From NCBI GenBank assembly GCA_936450465.1, contig OW388296.1, positions 51,496,931 through 51,560,930 on the forward strand: 64,000 nucleotides of DNA, read 5' to 3'. The notes below the pieces were generated by a model. That model worked only from the letters and a program-made list of their open reading frames with translations, made no database searches and was not told the origin of the DNA. This stretch comes from Gibbula magus. Its lineage: Eukaryota > Mollusca > Gastropoda > Trochida > Trochidae. Below, in pieces: positions 1 through 10,882 of this stretch. The translations under genes and the position numbers were made by a program. Position 1 is the stretch's first letter, and each line of letters starts with the position of its first letter.

Positions 1-1268
1 CAGCAATTACTTCTTTACACAAAGAATGTATGTTTGTTAAATGGAGTGTTTTTAAACGTATTTGGAATTTGTGGATTTTTTGTAAGAGAAAGATTGTATA
101 ACACATTAATTTCATATTATTTATGCCGAAACACAATCGATAACCGTTTGACTCTATGTTGAATGAGTTATTATGTTATTATGAATATGTTACATTAGTT
201 TTTAGAGATTAAAATATGTTCGAAAATGCCAGTAACTGTAATTAATTGGAATGACGACGGTATGTGTTTGATGACTGCTACTTCCGTTATTTCATTTTCT
301 TTGATCTGACCTTTTATTTATTTTATTTAATAGTAAAACATATTCTTGTTCCTACATATGTTAATAATTATATTAAAGAATTAAAGCTAATTTACCACTT
401 GTGGCGACCAAAACAATGTTCATGCTCGATGCCTTATCCGGCAAGTCCGACAGGTGTGGACCACATTTTGTTCAAATTCAGAATATTTATTGGTAACAAG
501 CTACATTGAACACCACAGCTCAAACTATCGATAAACAAACAGAGGCAACAGTCACCCTTGTCTTATGACTACTTACATTAGATTCAAACTATTGGCCATT
601 GTCTATTGCTATTATTATTACTATTATTATGCTTCATAAGTACACGTACATTGAAGGTTTTAAAAATATAGTGTCTCCTTGACCAATCCTGTTCACATGC
701 TTTTCTTGAGATGTTGCCATATGTTGCTACGATATCACCCACGAGGAAACCGAAATTACGCTGATGTTTATGACGGAGGTAAATCCCTTGTTGTCCAAGG
801 GATAATACAGATTGTATGACCTGGAAACATATAACGGTAACTTTGTAAAGTACTCGAAATTTACCTTAAACTTATGGAAAATGCCCGATTTTAAGAGAAA
901 AGGCAGGACGGTCAGTAAAAAGGACAGGACGGGTAAGAGGAGGGGCAGGGCGCATGCTAAACATGCCTAGGGGAAACTAGATACATGTATATATCTTTTA
1001 TTCAAATTAATGGCACTTAAGACAAAAAAAACTTAATTTCACGAAATCTTAGAACATTAAAATAAACTTCAATATCAGTTCAATTGGGTGCAATTAGTTG
1101 GTGAATGATTTACTATCTTGATAATTGCCACCGGTAGGGCGAGACGTGTTCATAGTTCCTCGGAGTGCTAGGTGCCTTGGTGATTGATATGGTAACTCTA
1201 TGTACCTTTTGGGATCATTCTTTGCAGATATCAATGTCGTTGACAATATGATCACTTTCCTACCTATA
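1..1268. other. Left-edge non-coding DNA
   Basis: AT-rich sequence with no supportable gene. A short open frame at 264-509 has no recognisable domain and no coding-like base use. A purine-rich stretch at about 893-950 (repeated GGCAGG/GGACAGG-like words) and a small hairpin at about 782-804 are the only local structure seen. Confidence 0.6.
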
Positions 1269-1281
1269 TATATTTAAATGT
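1269..1281. repeat. 13-bp target-site duplication, left copy (L1)
   Basis: TATATTTAAATGT occurs here and again, identically, at 4221-4233, immediately after the TGTC tail of the LINE. The pair brackets the element exactly, as expected from target-primed reverse transcription. Confidence 0.85.
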
Positions 1282-4112
1282 GTATATACACATATTGAAT
1301 GGTAGAATGTTTGCAGATAAGCATGGAGAATTCACTTGTTACACATATAATGGTTCAAGTGTAGTGAACTATATGATAGCTTCGTCAAAACTTTTTCCAC
1401 ATATAATTGATTTTAAAGTTGAAGATTGGGATAAATCAAATCATTTCCCAATATCTTGTTCATTGGGCACCGGCTGCACCGACTGCTGTACATTATCATG
1501 TGACTACAATAAAAACAATGATAATGCTGAAACAGTTACCAACTCATTAACTGATGACACTGTTCATGAACACACTTCTCGGGACTGGGTTAAATATGTA
1601 TGGAATCAAGATTCTTCTGATAATTTCATTTACAACATTAAATATCTAATAGAAGCTGAGACTGAAACGCTTTATGATAAAATTAACAATAATATTGACT
1701 CTGCAATATGTAGTCTCATATACATTTTCCACCAAGCAGCAGATTTTACAAAGAAACTTTATAAGCCTAAGTCTACAGTGACCCAAATGCAGCCTCCATG
1801 GTGGGACCAAGAACTAGATGAACTTAAACAAAATAAATATGCTGCTCTAAGAGCGCACAGAGTATACGGTGTAGATTTCTCTGTTTTTAAATCACTGCGA
1901 TCAACAATGAAATGTCTATTTAAGAAGAAAAAGAAACTTTTTTATGAACAGAAACATGTTAAACTTGTTGAATCCAGAAAAGACCCTAAAATGTTCTGGA
2001 AATTATTAAAATGTTGCAGAAAACCACCAAATATGACTGTGGATATTGATCCGCAGGACTGGGTTAGACATTTTTCCTCTCTGCTCACTTGTGATGAGAA
2101 CTTACAGGTGCCACCCTGTGACATTCCCGGTGATGTGTGTAACCCAGTGTGTGATGATGTTTTAAATGATATTATAATTGAACAAGAGGTCAGCAGCAGC
2201 ATTGACAAACTAAAAAACAATAAATCTCCTGGACCTGATGGACTTGCTGCTGAATTTATTAAAGCTTCAAAACCTTACTCATTAAAACATGTCACACTCC
2301 TTTTTAACCAAATATTTTGTACAGGTAATTTCCCTTCTGTATGGGGCGCAAGTATAATATGTCCACTTTTCAAGTCAGGTATAAGGAAAGACCCCAAAAA
2401 TTAGAGAGGCATTTCTTTGATAGACTCTTTTTGCAAATTATTTACTTGTATTTTAACCTCCAGGTTACAGCGGTGGTGTGAACATAATGGTGTTATTAGT
2501 GAGTGTCAGGCTGGTTTTAGAGCTGAGTATAGTACTGTTGATCATATTTTTTGTTTAAATGCTATTGTTCAACAGTATGCTCATAAGAAAAAGGGTAGAT
2601 TTTACTGTGTTTTCATAGATTTTGCTACTTTTGATACTATTAATCACAAGGTCCTATTGGATTGTCTTAAAGATGTGGGAATAACTGGTAAATATTATGA
2701 TATCTTAATGTCCATGTACTCAAAGTTGGCAGCTTGTGTTAGGACCCCAAATGGTCTCAGTGATATCTTTAGGTGTAATCAGGGTACCCGGCAAGGTTGT
2801 ATCTTAAGTCTCCAACTTTTTATTATATTTATAAACAGGCTATTTGCAGTGTTGGAAAAATTTGGAGGAAAAGGTGTAAATATTAATGTCAATGTTGATA
2901 ATTTATATGCTTTAATGTTTGCTGATGATGTGTCAGGGGTGGCAGATACTGCTTTGCAGTTACAGAAGAGGCTAAATGCACTAGAGATATTTTGTAAACA
3001 TACTGGAATGAAGGTAAATATGGATAAAACAAAGGTTATAGTGTTTCGAAATTCAGGATACTTGAGGCATTATGAGAAATGGTTCTTCGAGGGTAAACAA
3101 ATTGAGGTTGTTTCATTTTATAGATATCTTGGCATTGTTTTCACCCCCTAGACTATCCTGGACTAAGGCTCAACATTGTCTACTCTCACATGGTAATAAA
3201 GCACTCATGTCTGTTTATTCTTTTCAAAGAAATTTTGGTACTTTGTCAGCGCAGGATCTTTTCAAATTATTTGATGCTATCATTTTACCTATTCTGTGTT
3301 ATGGGTCAGAAGTTTGGGGATTATCATATTGTAAGATTATTGAAAGCCTCCAGATCAAAATTTGTAGGCGGTTTCTTAGGGTTGGCAGAAATGTAAGTAG
3401 TAGTATGGTTTTAGGTGAATGTGGTAGGCTTCCATTGCAGTTTAACTATATTTCTAAAGCTATCAAATATTGGTGTAGGTTAATCCAGTTAGGTTCACAT
3501 AGATTACCCTTCTAGAGTTATAGTATGATGAAATCACTTGATGATTCAGAGAGGATTACCTGGGCTACACATGTAAAACATATATTATTTAGATTCGGTT
3601 ATGGATTTGTATGGGTTTCACAGGATGTTGGAGATAGTAAGGTATTCATGGAGCATTTTAAACTAAGACTTTCTGATAATCTTAAACAATCATGGTCTAC
3701 CTCTATACAAAACTTGTCAGATTCTTTTGCTTATAAGGGTTTCAAGTCACTGCTTAATGTTGAAGGCTATCTTTCTATGCCATTTTCTCCATTTTTTAAA
3801 TCTCTATTAGCAAAGTTTAGGTGTAGCAATTTTGGTATAGGTATAGAGGTAGGAAGGTACAATAATACACAAATGGCTGGTAGACTGTGCGAGTACTGTA
3901 AAGCAAATAACATTAATTGTATAGAGAATGAAATGCATATTCTTTTTTATTGTAAATTATATAAGGATGCCAGAACTAAGTTTATTACCCTATTATTGTC
4001 AAATTTTATCAATTTACACACTTTTGTGAATATCATAAATAGCAATAACCATGAAACTATCAAAAATGTCTGTAATTTCTTGCACCAAGTATATAAAATT
4101 AGAAAAAAATGA
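1282..4112 (+). pseudogene. LINE ORF2 remnant (endonuclease end, RT, C-terminal Zn-like region)
   Basis: Reading from 1283, the endonuclease end shows ILNGRM and GSSVVNY. The RT follows with SPGPDGLAAEF (about 2227), GTRQGCILS (about 2785) and the catalytic MFADDV (about 2915-2932), then ILCYGSEVWG and a C-terminal CEYC...H...FYC pattern (about 3888-3955). The frame is broken three times. TAG at 2402-2404 replaces what is usually a Tyr codon before RGISLI. A run of five C at 3145-3149, one more than the downstream frame needs, shifts the frame. TAG at 3513-3515 ends the next segment, and the last part resumes in the same frame to 4112. The usual (S/R)KAFD motif reads ATFDT, another sign of decay. 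It cannot encode an active enzyme. Confidence 0.9.
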
Positions 4113-4220
4113 AATCAATAATATGTAATATCAAATTGCGCATCAAACATATTGTACAAACATACTGTATTATGGGCCGTTGGCCTTAAAATATTGAATA
4201 AATATGTCTGTCTGTCTGTC
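1282..4220 (+). mobile_element. L1: 5'-truncated non-LTR retrotransposon (LINE)
   Basis: This 2.94-kb insertion carries the end of an apurinic-type endonuclease domain, a reverse transcriptase, a cysteine/histidine C-terminal segment, a short 3' UTR (4113-4204, with GAATAAA) and a (TGTC)4 tail. It starts inside the endonuclease domain, so it is a 5'-truncated copy. The 13-bp duplication fixes both borders. Its C-terminal CxxC...H...C region and its 3' end resemble L7 at 37.5 kb, suggesting one family. The clade (Jockey/CR1/L2-like) cannot be fixed by eye. Confidence 0.92.
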
Positions 4221-4233
4221 TATATTTAAATGT
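4205..4233. repeat. (TGTC)n LINE tail plus right target-site duplication
   Basis: A short TGTC microsatellite (4205-4220) forms the 3' tail of L1. It is followed by TATATTTAAATGT (4221-4233), the partner of the left duplication. L2 at 12.66 kb ends in the same tetranucleotide on the opposite strand. Confidence 0.85.
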
Positions 4234-4276
4234 TTCCAAACTGCGTATTATATGTATCGATGAATGTACAAATATG

Positions 4277-4281
<5 letters not shown>

Positions 4282-4354
<73 letters not shown>
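4282..4354. repeat. (TA)n microsatellite
   Basis: Uninterrupted TA dinucleotides over about 73 bp. The poly-Tyr/Ile frames across it on both strands are artefacts. Confidence 0.97.
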
Positions 4355-4356
<2 letters not shown>

Positions 4357-4689
4357 CGAAAGAAATGTTTCTTGCAAGGAAAGATATGGCGAAGTAGAAC
4401 AAATCGGGACCGTTTAAAACAGAATAATTCATTAACACTACATTAGCATTATACTTGCTAGTGGATTCAAAGATTATAAACATATGACCATTAGATAACA
4501 TGACATACATGACAAGCCAGAAAACAAATCAAACAACAAAATTGAGAAAAAAGAAAGACACAAAACTGACTTATGTTATTACGTTATTATGTGATTCGCC
4601 ACAACTCAATACAATATATCAATCAAAATAGGAAAGAATAACCACAGGTCATCTTACAGTTCATAGTATTGTTTAACCTTTCTCCACAG

Positions 4690-4765
4690 GCTTCGGACGA
4701 AACCGAGGAGGCATGTCCTTTAATGTCACGAAGGTTCTACAACAAAGGAAAACAGGAACTTTGCC
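4690..4765 (+). CDS. Candidate internal exon (76 bp) of an unidentified gene
   Basis: A pyrimidine-rich acceptor ending TCTCCACAG (4681-4689) and a near-consensus donor GTAAGTATA from 4766 bracket 76 bp. Two of three forward frames are open across it. The frame entering with two carried bases reads FGRNRGGMSFNV followed by a basic stretch, faintly like the Gly/Arg-then-FNV start of RNA polymerase III subunit RPC7 (POLR3G). The other open frame begins ASDETEEACPL. No partner exon was found nearby, and its phase does not join directly to the exon at 8335. The exon call rests on splice signals; the identity is a guess. Confidence 0.4.
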
Positions 4766-5429
4766 GTAAGTATAATCAACGTTATGCAGCAAGTTCATGG
4801 CTTCCTTTGTTTAGTTTGAAACCAACACCAGACGCTAAATATTAAAAGTCAATGTACATGTAGTATTTCACGTTAATCACCTTCAATAAAGAGACGATAA
4901 ATCTCATTGGTATTTGTGAGTTTTGCAAAATGAAATTCCAACAGTTAAACATTCATCGAAGCAAACATATAATATAAAGTCGATAATTTCTACCTCATTA
5001 AGTAAACTTCGTCGCTAGGTCTGAGTTTATCGATACATTGACGTTGAAGAATGTTCTTGACAACATTACCTAGTGTGACAGAAGTCAAGTCATTGTGAAC
5101 ATGACAATCTTTGCTTATCAATGTACAAAATAAATTCAATACCAAACAACAACATTTATCCAATTAAATTACTACTAATATTCCATTTTGGCCCGTCAGG
5201 TCTGGAAGGCTCACAACAAGTAAAAAAACACTTAGTTACGAATTTTTTTAATTAAGTTTGTATTCGATGTTTGTCCATATCTTGACATGACTGCAGCACC
5301 AAAGATGATATCGACATTCAAACACTAAGGGGAAAACGTCAGTGTAACAACAATATTCCTTTGACAAACAGTACACATAAAGGATAGAAATGTTTATTAC
5401 AGGAACGATTTCAATGTTAGTAGCGTGTA
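4766..5429. other. Non-coding DNA
   Basis: AT-rich sequence, intronic if the 4690-4765 exon is real. No convincing coding frame, RNA gene or ordered repeat seen. Confidence 0.5.
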
Positions 5430-6010
5430 CACTCAACCGCAAAAGAAACGTCACCATACAAAATATAAGATAATTCAATCCTCCCGTTATAAGGGCTAAC
5501 GAAACAGAGATATATCATGTCTCCAGAAGCCAACTAAACTAGATTTAAAATTTCAAAACACTATCTGTTCGTATTTCTGTGAAACCCACGTTTTAAAAAA
5601 AATCATCGTTTTGAATCTCCATAACTGGGCGATATAAGGGAGTCAAAAACGGCTTTCTTGCCTTGTTTTATGACGCCCTACAGTACAGACACGTCAACAA
5701 ATTTAAGTCCAATAAGATTATTTACGTCGATAACATCTTTTATTAATTCAATTTCTACATTTTATGAATTTTTAATTTAAATGCCAAACATTCTGGCCAA
5801 AATAACATTTTGAAAAAGCGATTTCAACACCCAAAGTGTACTTGAACAGACGTTGAAAATACAAGTATTACATCCTGACCTATGAAATTGTGGGTTCCTC
5901 TTTACAAATAATGTCCCTATGAAAATCATTAAAAATCGTCTTTCTCCGGCAGCAGTATTTCGTTTTTCACACCGTTGAAAATGTGTTGACGTTTCTTTTG
6001 CGGTTGAGTG
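5430..6010. mobile_element. Mariner-like MITE, 581 bp, TA target duplication
   Basis: Inverted termini of 24 bp, beginning CACTCAACCGCAAAAG at 5430-5453 and ending in the exact complement at 5987-6010, are each flanked by TA (5428-5429 and 6011-6012). Short TIRs with TA duplications are the signature of Tc1/mariner elements. The 533-bp interior has no transposase frame, so this is a non-autonomous copy. Confidence 0.85.
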
Positions 6011-6012
6011 TA

Positions 6013-6633
6013 TTGTCTACAAAGCGTCATCGACGCATCCTCGTGTACTTCGTCTCACCGATGACGTCACGCGTCGAGTGCCGCCATTTTGCAGTCGCTA
6101 CCATTCGTTTCTCAGAGCCACACCAAACTCTTGTATTGCCTCTTGAGAGGGTGATGGGGACCACAGATGCTCGATATGATTAATATACTTTTTTATTAGT
6201 GTGATCGAGAAGGCAAACTAAAACATGTGTCTCTCAAGTCCATATTCTTTAGTGAAAGTCATCTCGCCATCTAGCAACGTTTTCCACTTGCTCTAAAACG
6301 TCTGAGGATAGTCCGTCGACTGGTACGAGGCTAAGCGCTGTTTCGGCAGTTGACGTTGATGTACCGAATCGGTGTATAAGCTATGTGATGACTTTCACAT
6401 TTTGTAACACGTCAATTCCTCGACAGGTCCCGTATTTATCCTGTCAGTCAGTACTATTGAAGGAGTCTTGCTACCATCAGCGGCGTACAACCAAATTATC
6501 AATTCAACCGTTCGTCGTTCCTATGTCAAATATTCCTATAGCCCACTCTCTTGACTAGCGTCAATTGTAGCATTATTTTGGTATTTTACGGTAGCTGTGG
6601 ACAAATCCATTACATTTGCACCTGTATTTTGTG
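6013..6633. other. Non-coding DNA with a CRE plus YY1-like patch
   Basis: At 6060-6095 a GATGACGTCAC motif (CRE core) lies close to GCCGCCATTTTG, the complement of a YY1-type site. Such a pair is common at animal core promoters, but no gene start can be tied to it. No other structure was recognised. Confidence 0.35.
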
Positions 6634-6951
6634 CTAGAAGCAATAAACATGGTTCAAACACACATTCAAAGTTCTGCTAGGACGATTCTTGATGATTTGG
6701 TGTGATAATCTTTGCCCGCCTGGCACATGCTCTGCGTTTTCGTAGCCGTTGTATGTCGATGATGTGTAGATGTAGTCATATATGCTGGGTGATACTTCTA
6801 GTCGACAATGTGTTGATGTATGTGTTACGGTCCCATTAATGACATATGGTGCTTCAGTGAAATTGGAAATGTCGTGCTTCGACAGTCTGTGGTTCCCCAG
6901 CTTCAAGACTTCCCATAGCGATATTTTTGTCCGCCCGTTGTTGCCAAACAT
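6634..6951 (-). CDS. Hypothetical ORF, 105 aa
   Basis: An open frame from ATG at 6949-6951 to TAG at 6634-6636. Unlike the AT-rich surroundings, many third positions are C or G (codons such as AAC, GGG, CTG, AAG, GAC), which is why it is listed. Tyr-rich motifs (YDYIYTS, YNGYENAEH) could suit a receptor cytoplasmic tail, but no domain is recognised. A TTTAAACATTCAG stretch just upstream could be a splice acceptor, making this a 3'-terminal exon. It may also be chance. Confidence 0.25.
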   Translation of the reverse strand: MFGNNGRTKISLWEVLKLGNHRLSKHDISNFTEAPYVINGTVTHTSTHCRLEVSPSIYDYIYTSSTYNGYENAEHVPGGQRLSHQIIKNRPSRTLNVCLNHVYCF

Positions 6952-7251
6952 TCACCTGAATGTTTAAATTCACCTCCGTGTATAGTCATTGCATCTACTC
7001 TGGCTCGTACCTATTGTACATGATTTAAACTGCGGACTTACAACGTGACTGGCTCACCGAGGTTTGTAAATGTGTTGGTGTGTTTGGTCACTATATTCAA
7101 TCGTCAAGGCATGGCTAACAGACCTAACACACCTCACATACCCATCTTACCTTTCGATATAAAACGAAATTATGCACGAAATTAACAGTAAAGAAAATTG
7201 TGTTGTGTTTCCTTTATTGAAGGGATTTGATTTGAAATTACCTAAATATTA

Positions 7252-7285
<34 letters not shown>

Positions 7286-7323
7286 TGCATGCTGAAAATA
7301 CATGGTTTTCTACATAATCAATG

Positions 7324-7395
<72 letters not shown>

Positions 7396-8334
7396 TGTAA
7401 TTAGTTGAAGTACAGAAAACGCAAGATTCTGATATTTGACATTTATGTTTCCACACTAGGAATATCATTATGCATGCAGTTCTCTTCATAAGTAATATAA
7501 TACCTATCATGATTTACTTTAAATTATATGAAATATGTCAATGTAAATTTTTATCCTGAAAATGTATATTTATTTTACAAATTAAGCATAATTCATATCA
7601 AATACTCTTTGTGAAAAACACTCTTGGGCAGTATAGTGATGTAATATAATAAATTTAATTAAACTTTATGAAATGTCGTTTCCCATAGAGAACAAAATAT
7701 TAAAAAATTGGCCTTTATATATTCATCATTTCATATTAAAATAATGTGTCATTATTCATGCATAGCGCTGAGGTTGTATTCATTCAACTAGTGTCCAAAA
7801 GAAACACAACCAATAAACATGCTAGCTTGTTTAATCCACAAATGATAAATATGACTGTTACATTGTACATGACTCAATCTAGCGTTCACAATCCAAGTAA
7901 GCTGAACTCTCTCAGTCATAAAATGCGTTTTCGGGTACACCCTTTCCCTCATTGCGAGTTGATTTGTTAGTCTTATACATTGTAGTAAATTCTAAGAAGT
8001 TTTAAAATTACTCTGTTAAGAGTTTTTCCTACATGGACCTTAGCAGAAAACTAAATATTTAAGTGTATTACAGTAAGAAAATCCTTAGCAGTATTATGAC
8101 TACCGGCCTTCATGTAGCTCCTATAGGCATACATGACTGCCCTACACTGTCATTTTAAAATGGATATTCTCATATTAAGACCCATGAACTACATAACCAC
8201 TTTGCTCTGTTTTAATAATATCCCAGGCGGTCACCTCATCAATTTTTATGAGAGAGAAAAATTATGTCAATCACAGAATAATACCATCAACTTAATGAAA
8301 ATACAACATTTGTAAAATAATTTATTTTCTTTAG
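6952..8334. other. Non-coding DNA with two (TA)n arrays
   Basis: Contains (TA)14 at 7254-7282 and (TA)33 at about 7327-7392, separated by a short unique stretch. The remainder is AT-rich. If the 8335 exon is internal, this is partly its upstream intron: TTTATTTTCTTTAG at 8321-8334 is a good polypyrimidine tract and acceptor. Confidence 0.6.
7254..7392. repeat. Paired (TA)n microsatellites
   Basis: Two TA arrays (7254-7282 and about 7327-7392) are interrupted by about 44 bp of unique sequence. Translated frames through them are artefacts. Confidence 0.95.
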
Positions 8335-9101
8335 GTTCATCTAATCTTCAGCCACCGAGACATACCATGAAAAGACTTGTGATTGCCAGAAGTAGACCAG
8401 GTAAAATGAAACAACTCTCCTTTATAAACAATGAGGTATCCACATACCTGGATACCTTTCAAGGAGTTGCAGCCATTGCCTACGTTCCCGTATCCCAGAA
8501 ACTTGTATATTACTTTGTGGACAGCATGAATCTTATGATGTCCTCGTTGAACGGAAGTGACGAAACTGTTATCAGACAGGACTGTGATTACCTCATTGCT
8601 GTTGCTGAGGATAGAATATTCTTCATTGCCTCTCCCACTGACGCTTCACCCAAATTGATGCACGTTTCACCAGATGGGCGTGATCTTCACACAGATAAAA
8701 ATTTCAAAAGTCGACCCCAAAGTATGGCAGTGGATTTGAAACGACAGTTACTATATGTAGAGGAGATGTATGTTATATATGTGTATACTAACAATGGAGA
8801 ACTACAAAGTGAACTAGAGGCAAGCAATGTGTATATTGAACCATATAGCGATTATCTGTTTCTATCCGACAGAGGTAGGTCACAGTATTTCCGTATGTCG
8901 TTACAAGGAACTAACAACACCAAGACTATGTATGCCTCACTGGATAACAAGGATGGTCAAATATTTGTGCACGGGACTACCCTGTATATCATATCTCCTG
9001 AAACGTGCGATATCAAGGTAATCGCAAACAATCAAAGTAGCTTAATCAAAATGTTTGAACGGGAAAAGTATATGTCATGTTACTGTTGTTTGTTGCCATG
9101 A
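8335..9101 (+). CDS. Exon encoding YWTD/LRP-like beta-propeller blades
   Basis: The exon starts after the acceptor AG at 8333-8334. The frame is open from there (SSNLQPPRHTMKRL...), so ATG 8367 is probably internal. About 250 residues hold five degenerate blade units of about 40 residues: LVYYFVDSMNLMMSSLNGSD, RIFFIAS...LMHVSPDGRD, LLYVEEMYVIYVYTNNGE, YLFLSDRGRSQYFRMSLQGT and TLYIISPETCDIKVI. This is the pattern of LDL-receptor/LRP6-type YWTD propellers, which are extracellular ligand-binding modules. A TGA at 9099-9101 ends the frame, but a plausible donor (AAAA|GTATATG at 9068) would instead end the exon at 9067 and continue the gene off this stretch. No signal peptide or EGF module is visible. 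It could be a secreted or receptor propeller, or a duplicated fragment. Confidence 0.65.
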
Positions 9102-9227
9102 TACCTTTATTCAATAATTAACTTCCCATCTATTGGAGCTTTCTTGTAAGATGCCGGATTATCAACGGGTCAGTGTTCTGATACAAACCAGAAATATGTC
9201 GCGGCATGGTGAATGTTCTTGTAATAT
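9102..9227. other. Short spacer after the propeller exon
   Basis: Unique AT-rich sequence between the propeller exon and the tandem duplication. It would be 3' UTR or intron depending on whether the TGA at 9099 or the donor at 9068 is used. Confidence 0.4.
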
Positions 9228-9640
9228 ATATGTTCATGAAAGGGAGACGTACAACAAAGGTATTGCAAAATAAACTTTAAAATTATATCCGTGTGTTTAT
9301 TACTTGTTGTTATTATAATAATAATAAACCCATTTGTATAGCGCTATTTCCATGCATGAGTTTGCTTAAAGCGCCCACTTTGTATTATTACCCTGAAGGA
9401 ATTGTACTTTCGATGCCGCTACTAAGTGTAATAATATGTTCATGAAAGGGAGACGTACAACACAGGTATTGCAAAATAAACTTTAAAATTATATCCGTGT
9501 GTTTATTACTTGTAGTTATTATTATAATAATAAACCCATTTTTATAGCGCTATTTCCATGCATGAGTTTGCTTAAAGCGCCCACTTTGTATTATTACCCT
9601 GAAGGAATTGTATTTTTGGTGCCGCTACTTAGCGTTCCGC
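9228..9640. repeat. 206-bp tandem duplication
   Basis: The segment starting ATATGTTCATGAAAGGGAG at 9228 repeats from 9434 with few differences, a period of 206 bp. Each unit includes flanking sequence plus the 3' part of the SINE (GCGCTATTTCCATGCATGAG), so the duplication post-dates the SINE insertion. Confidence 0.9.
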
Positions 9641-9824
9641 GCGACCATATAAGTCCGTACCTCCCTGTGTTCAGGTACCCATATAAACTGCTGGGCGGAC
9701 TGAGTGCAATGTGGATGAAATGCCATGTGACCCAGGTCACAACATTTTGGTGTCTCCACCGGGCTTCGAACACGGGCCTTTGGCGTGAGAGGCCAGCACG
9801 CTAACCACTACACCACTTTGCTCC
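9517..9824 (-). mobile_element. tRNA-derived SINE
   Basis: On the minus strand it begins GGAGCAAAGTGGTGTAGTGG, with an A-box-like GTGTAGTGGTTAGCG (about 9800-9815) and a B-box-like TGTTCGAAGCCC (about 9761-9772), the internal pol III promoter of a tRNA-like head. A body containing GTGACCTGGGTCAC and a (ATT)n-like tail at 9517-9535 follow. The length is 308 bp. It cannot fold as a functional tRNA. A partial second copy of its 3' end lies in the 206-bp duplication. Confidence 0.85.
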
Positions 9825-10310
9825 ACTGTTAGATATTAGGGCATGATTAACACAGACCACTGAAAAGCATTGACAATGGTCAAGATAATAATTGTTATTT
9901 TAAATGAACATCAATAACAGGGATGTTTACTATAGTAATGTCTTAAAATATACTCCCCCTGTCGTGCAGTCGGTTGTGGATGAAAACGATGATTTCCTAA
10001 TTGCCGACATAACTATTTGTGGTAAAAGATTTACAATAATTGATATATATGGACATCAATGATGACTCAAACTTATCAAAAATATATTTTCATTAGAAAA
10101 TAACTTCTTTGTCATCATTGGGTCTCGAATATTATGCTTGATCAAACTTAAATTTAGAATTTTTTAACATGTAAACAATAACAAATCCAGCAAAATAGTA
10201 AGAGAAAATGTAAAATTCGATGCTAAAGACCTTTGAAGGGACTAGATTATCATAATTTCACAGGATCGAAGTCATATCAATTTGGACTCTGATGTCCTAC
10301 CATGTTTTAC
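9796..10310. repeat. Large inverted repeat, left arm outer part
   Basis: This is diverged from, but plainly the reverse complement of, about 11760-12222. Matching landmarks include ACCACTGAAAAGC, GACAATGGTCAAGATAATA, TCGGTTGTGGATGAAAACGA, TGATGACTCAAACTTATCAA and GATCGAAGTCATATCAA. The arm begins inside the SINE head. Confidence 0.85.
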
Positions 10311-10667
10311 AATCCTCCAGTGACGTCACACCACTATACTGCCTATAACATTATACTCAATAATTCCTATGTGGATGTATTATCCCTAGGATTATAACAT
10401 AATCCCCGGAATTGTAACGTAATTTCCCTCTACTCTAAACAACTGTTAATTCAAACATAAATAAATTATTTTTCCAGAAGCCCGTATCAAACTCGTAACC
10501 TCCATAGTCCTGATCACAAAGCTCAGCGATGATAAACATGCCAAAATATGTTTATGAGATTTAAAACCAATACCCTCGGGATAAACACTCGGGGTTAACG
10601 TCCCTCGTTTTTATCCCTCGGGTTGCGGATTTTAAATCTCATAAACAACCTTTGGCATGTTTTATCC
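10311..10667. mobile_element. Insertion in the left arm carrying a 136-bp palindrome
   Basis: About 355 bp here has no counterpart in the right arm. Its right end is a near-palindrome (10531-10666): GATAAACATGCCAAA...TTTATGAGATTTAAA pairs with TTTAAATCTCATAAAC...TTGGCATGTTTTATC, with repeated CCCTCGGG around the centre. This is consistent with a foldback MITE that landed in one arm after the inverted repeat formed. Confidence 0.75.
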
Positions 10668-10882
10668 TTTACATTACTAATTACTCTGCAATATTCTGAA
10701 CCTCCCGAAAACACTATCACTCAAGAAAGGGGACGTGTCAGCTGGAAGTATAACAACTCATTACTGATTCGTCCTGATTGTGGAACAATGTAAGGGAAAC
10801 AATAGATGAATACTCTGAAACGGAAATAACTACAAGGACTCTAGTTTCAAGGAAATAAAACTAAATATTGATGAGTTTATTT
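10668..10882. repeat. Large inverted repeat, left arm inner part
   Basis: Complementary to about 11545-11745. Landmarks are AACACTATCA, GTATAACAACTCATTACTGA, TTCGTCCTGATTGTGGAAC, GTAAGGGAAACA and CTAGTTTCAAGGAAATAAA. Confidence 0.85.

Noticed and set aside
264..509. 81-codon ORF near the left edge
   Set aside because: No domain, start context or codon bias.
4186..4510. Open frames rich in Tyr-Ile across the TA array (and similar frames at 7172-7510, 43413-43667, 61767-62470)
   Set aside because: They are translations of (TA)n with no biased codon use or domain.
9499..9804. 101-codon plus-strand gene
   Set aside because: It lies entirely within the antisense of the SINE.
9761..9824. tRNA gene on the minus strand
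   Set aside because: A and B boxes are present, but the acceptor and anticodon arms do not form and the sequence continues as a SINE body with a simple tail.
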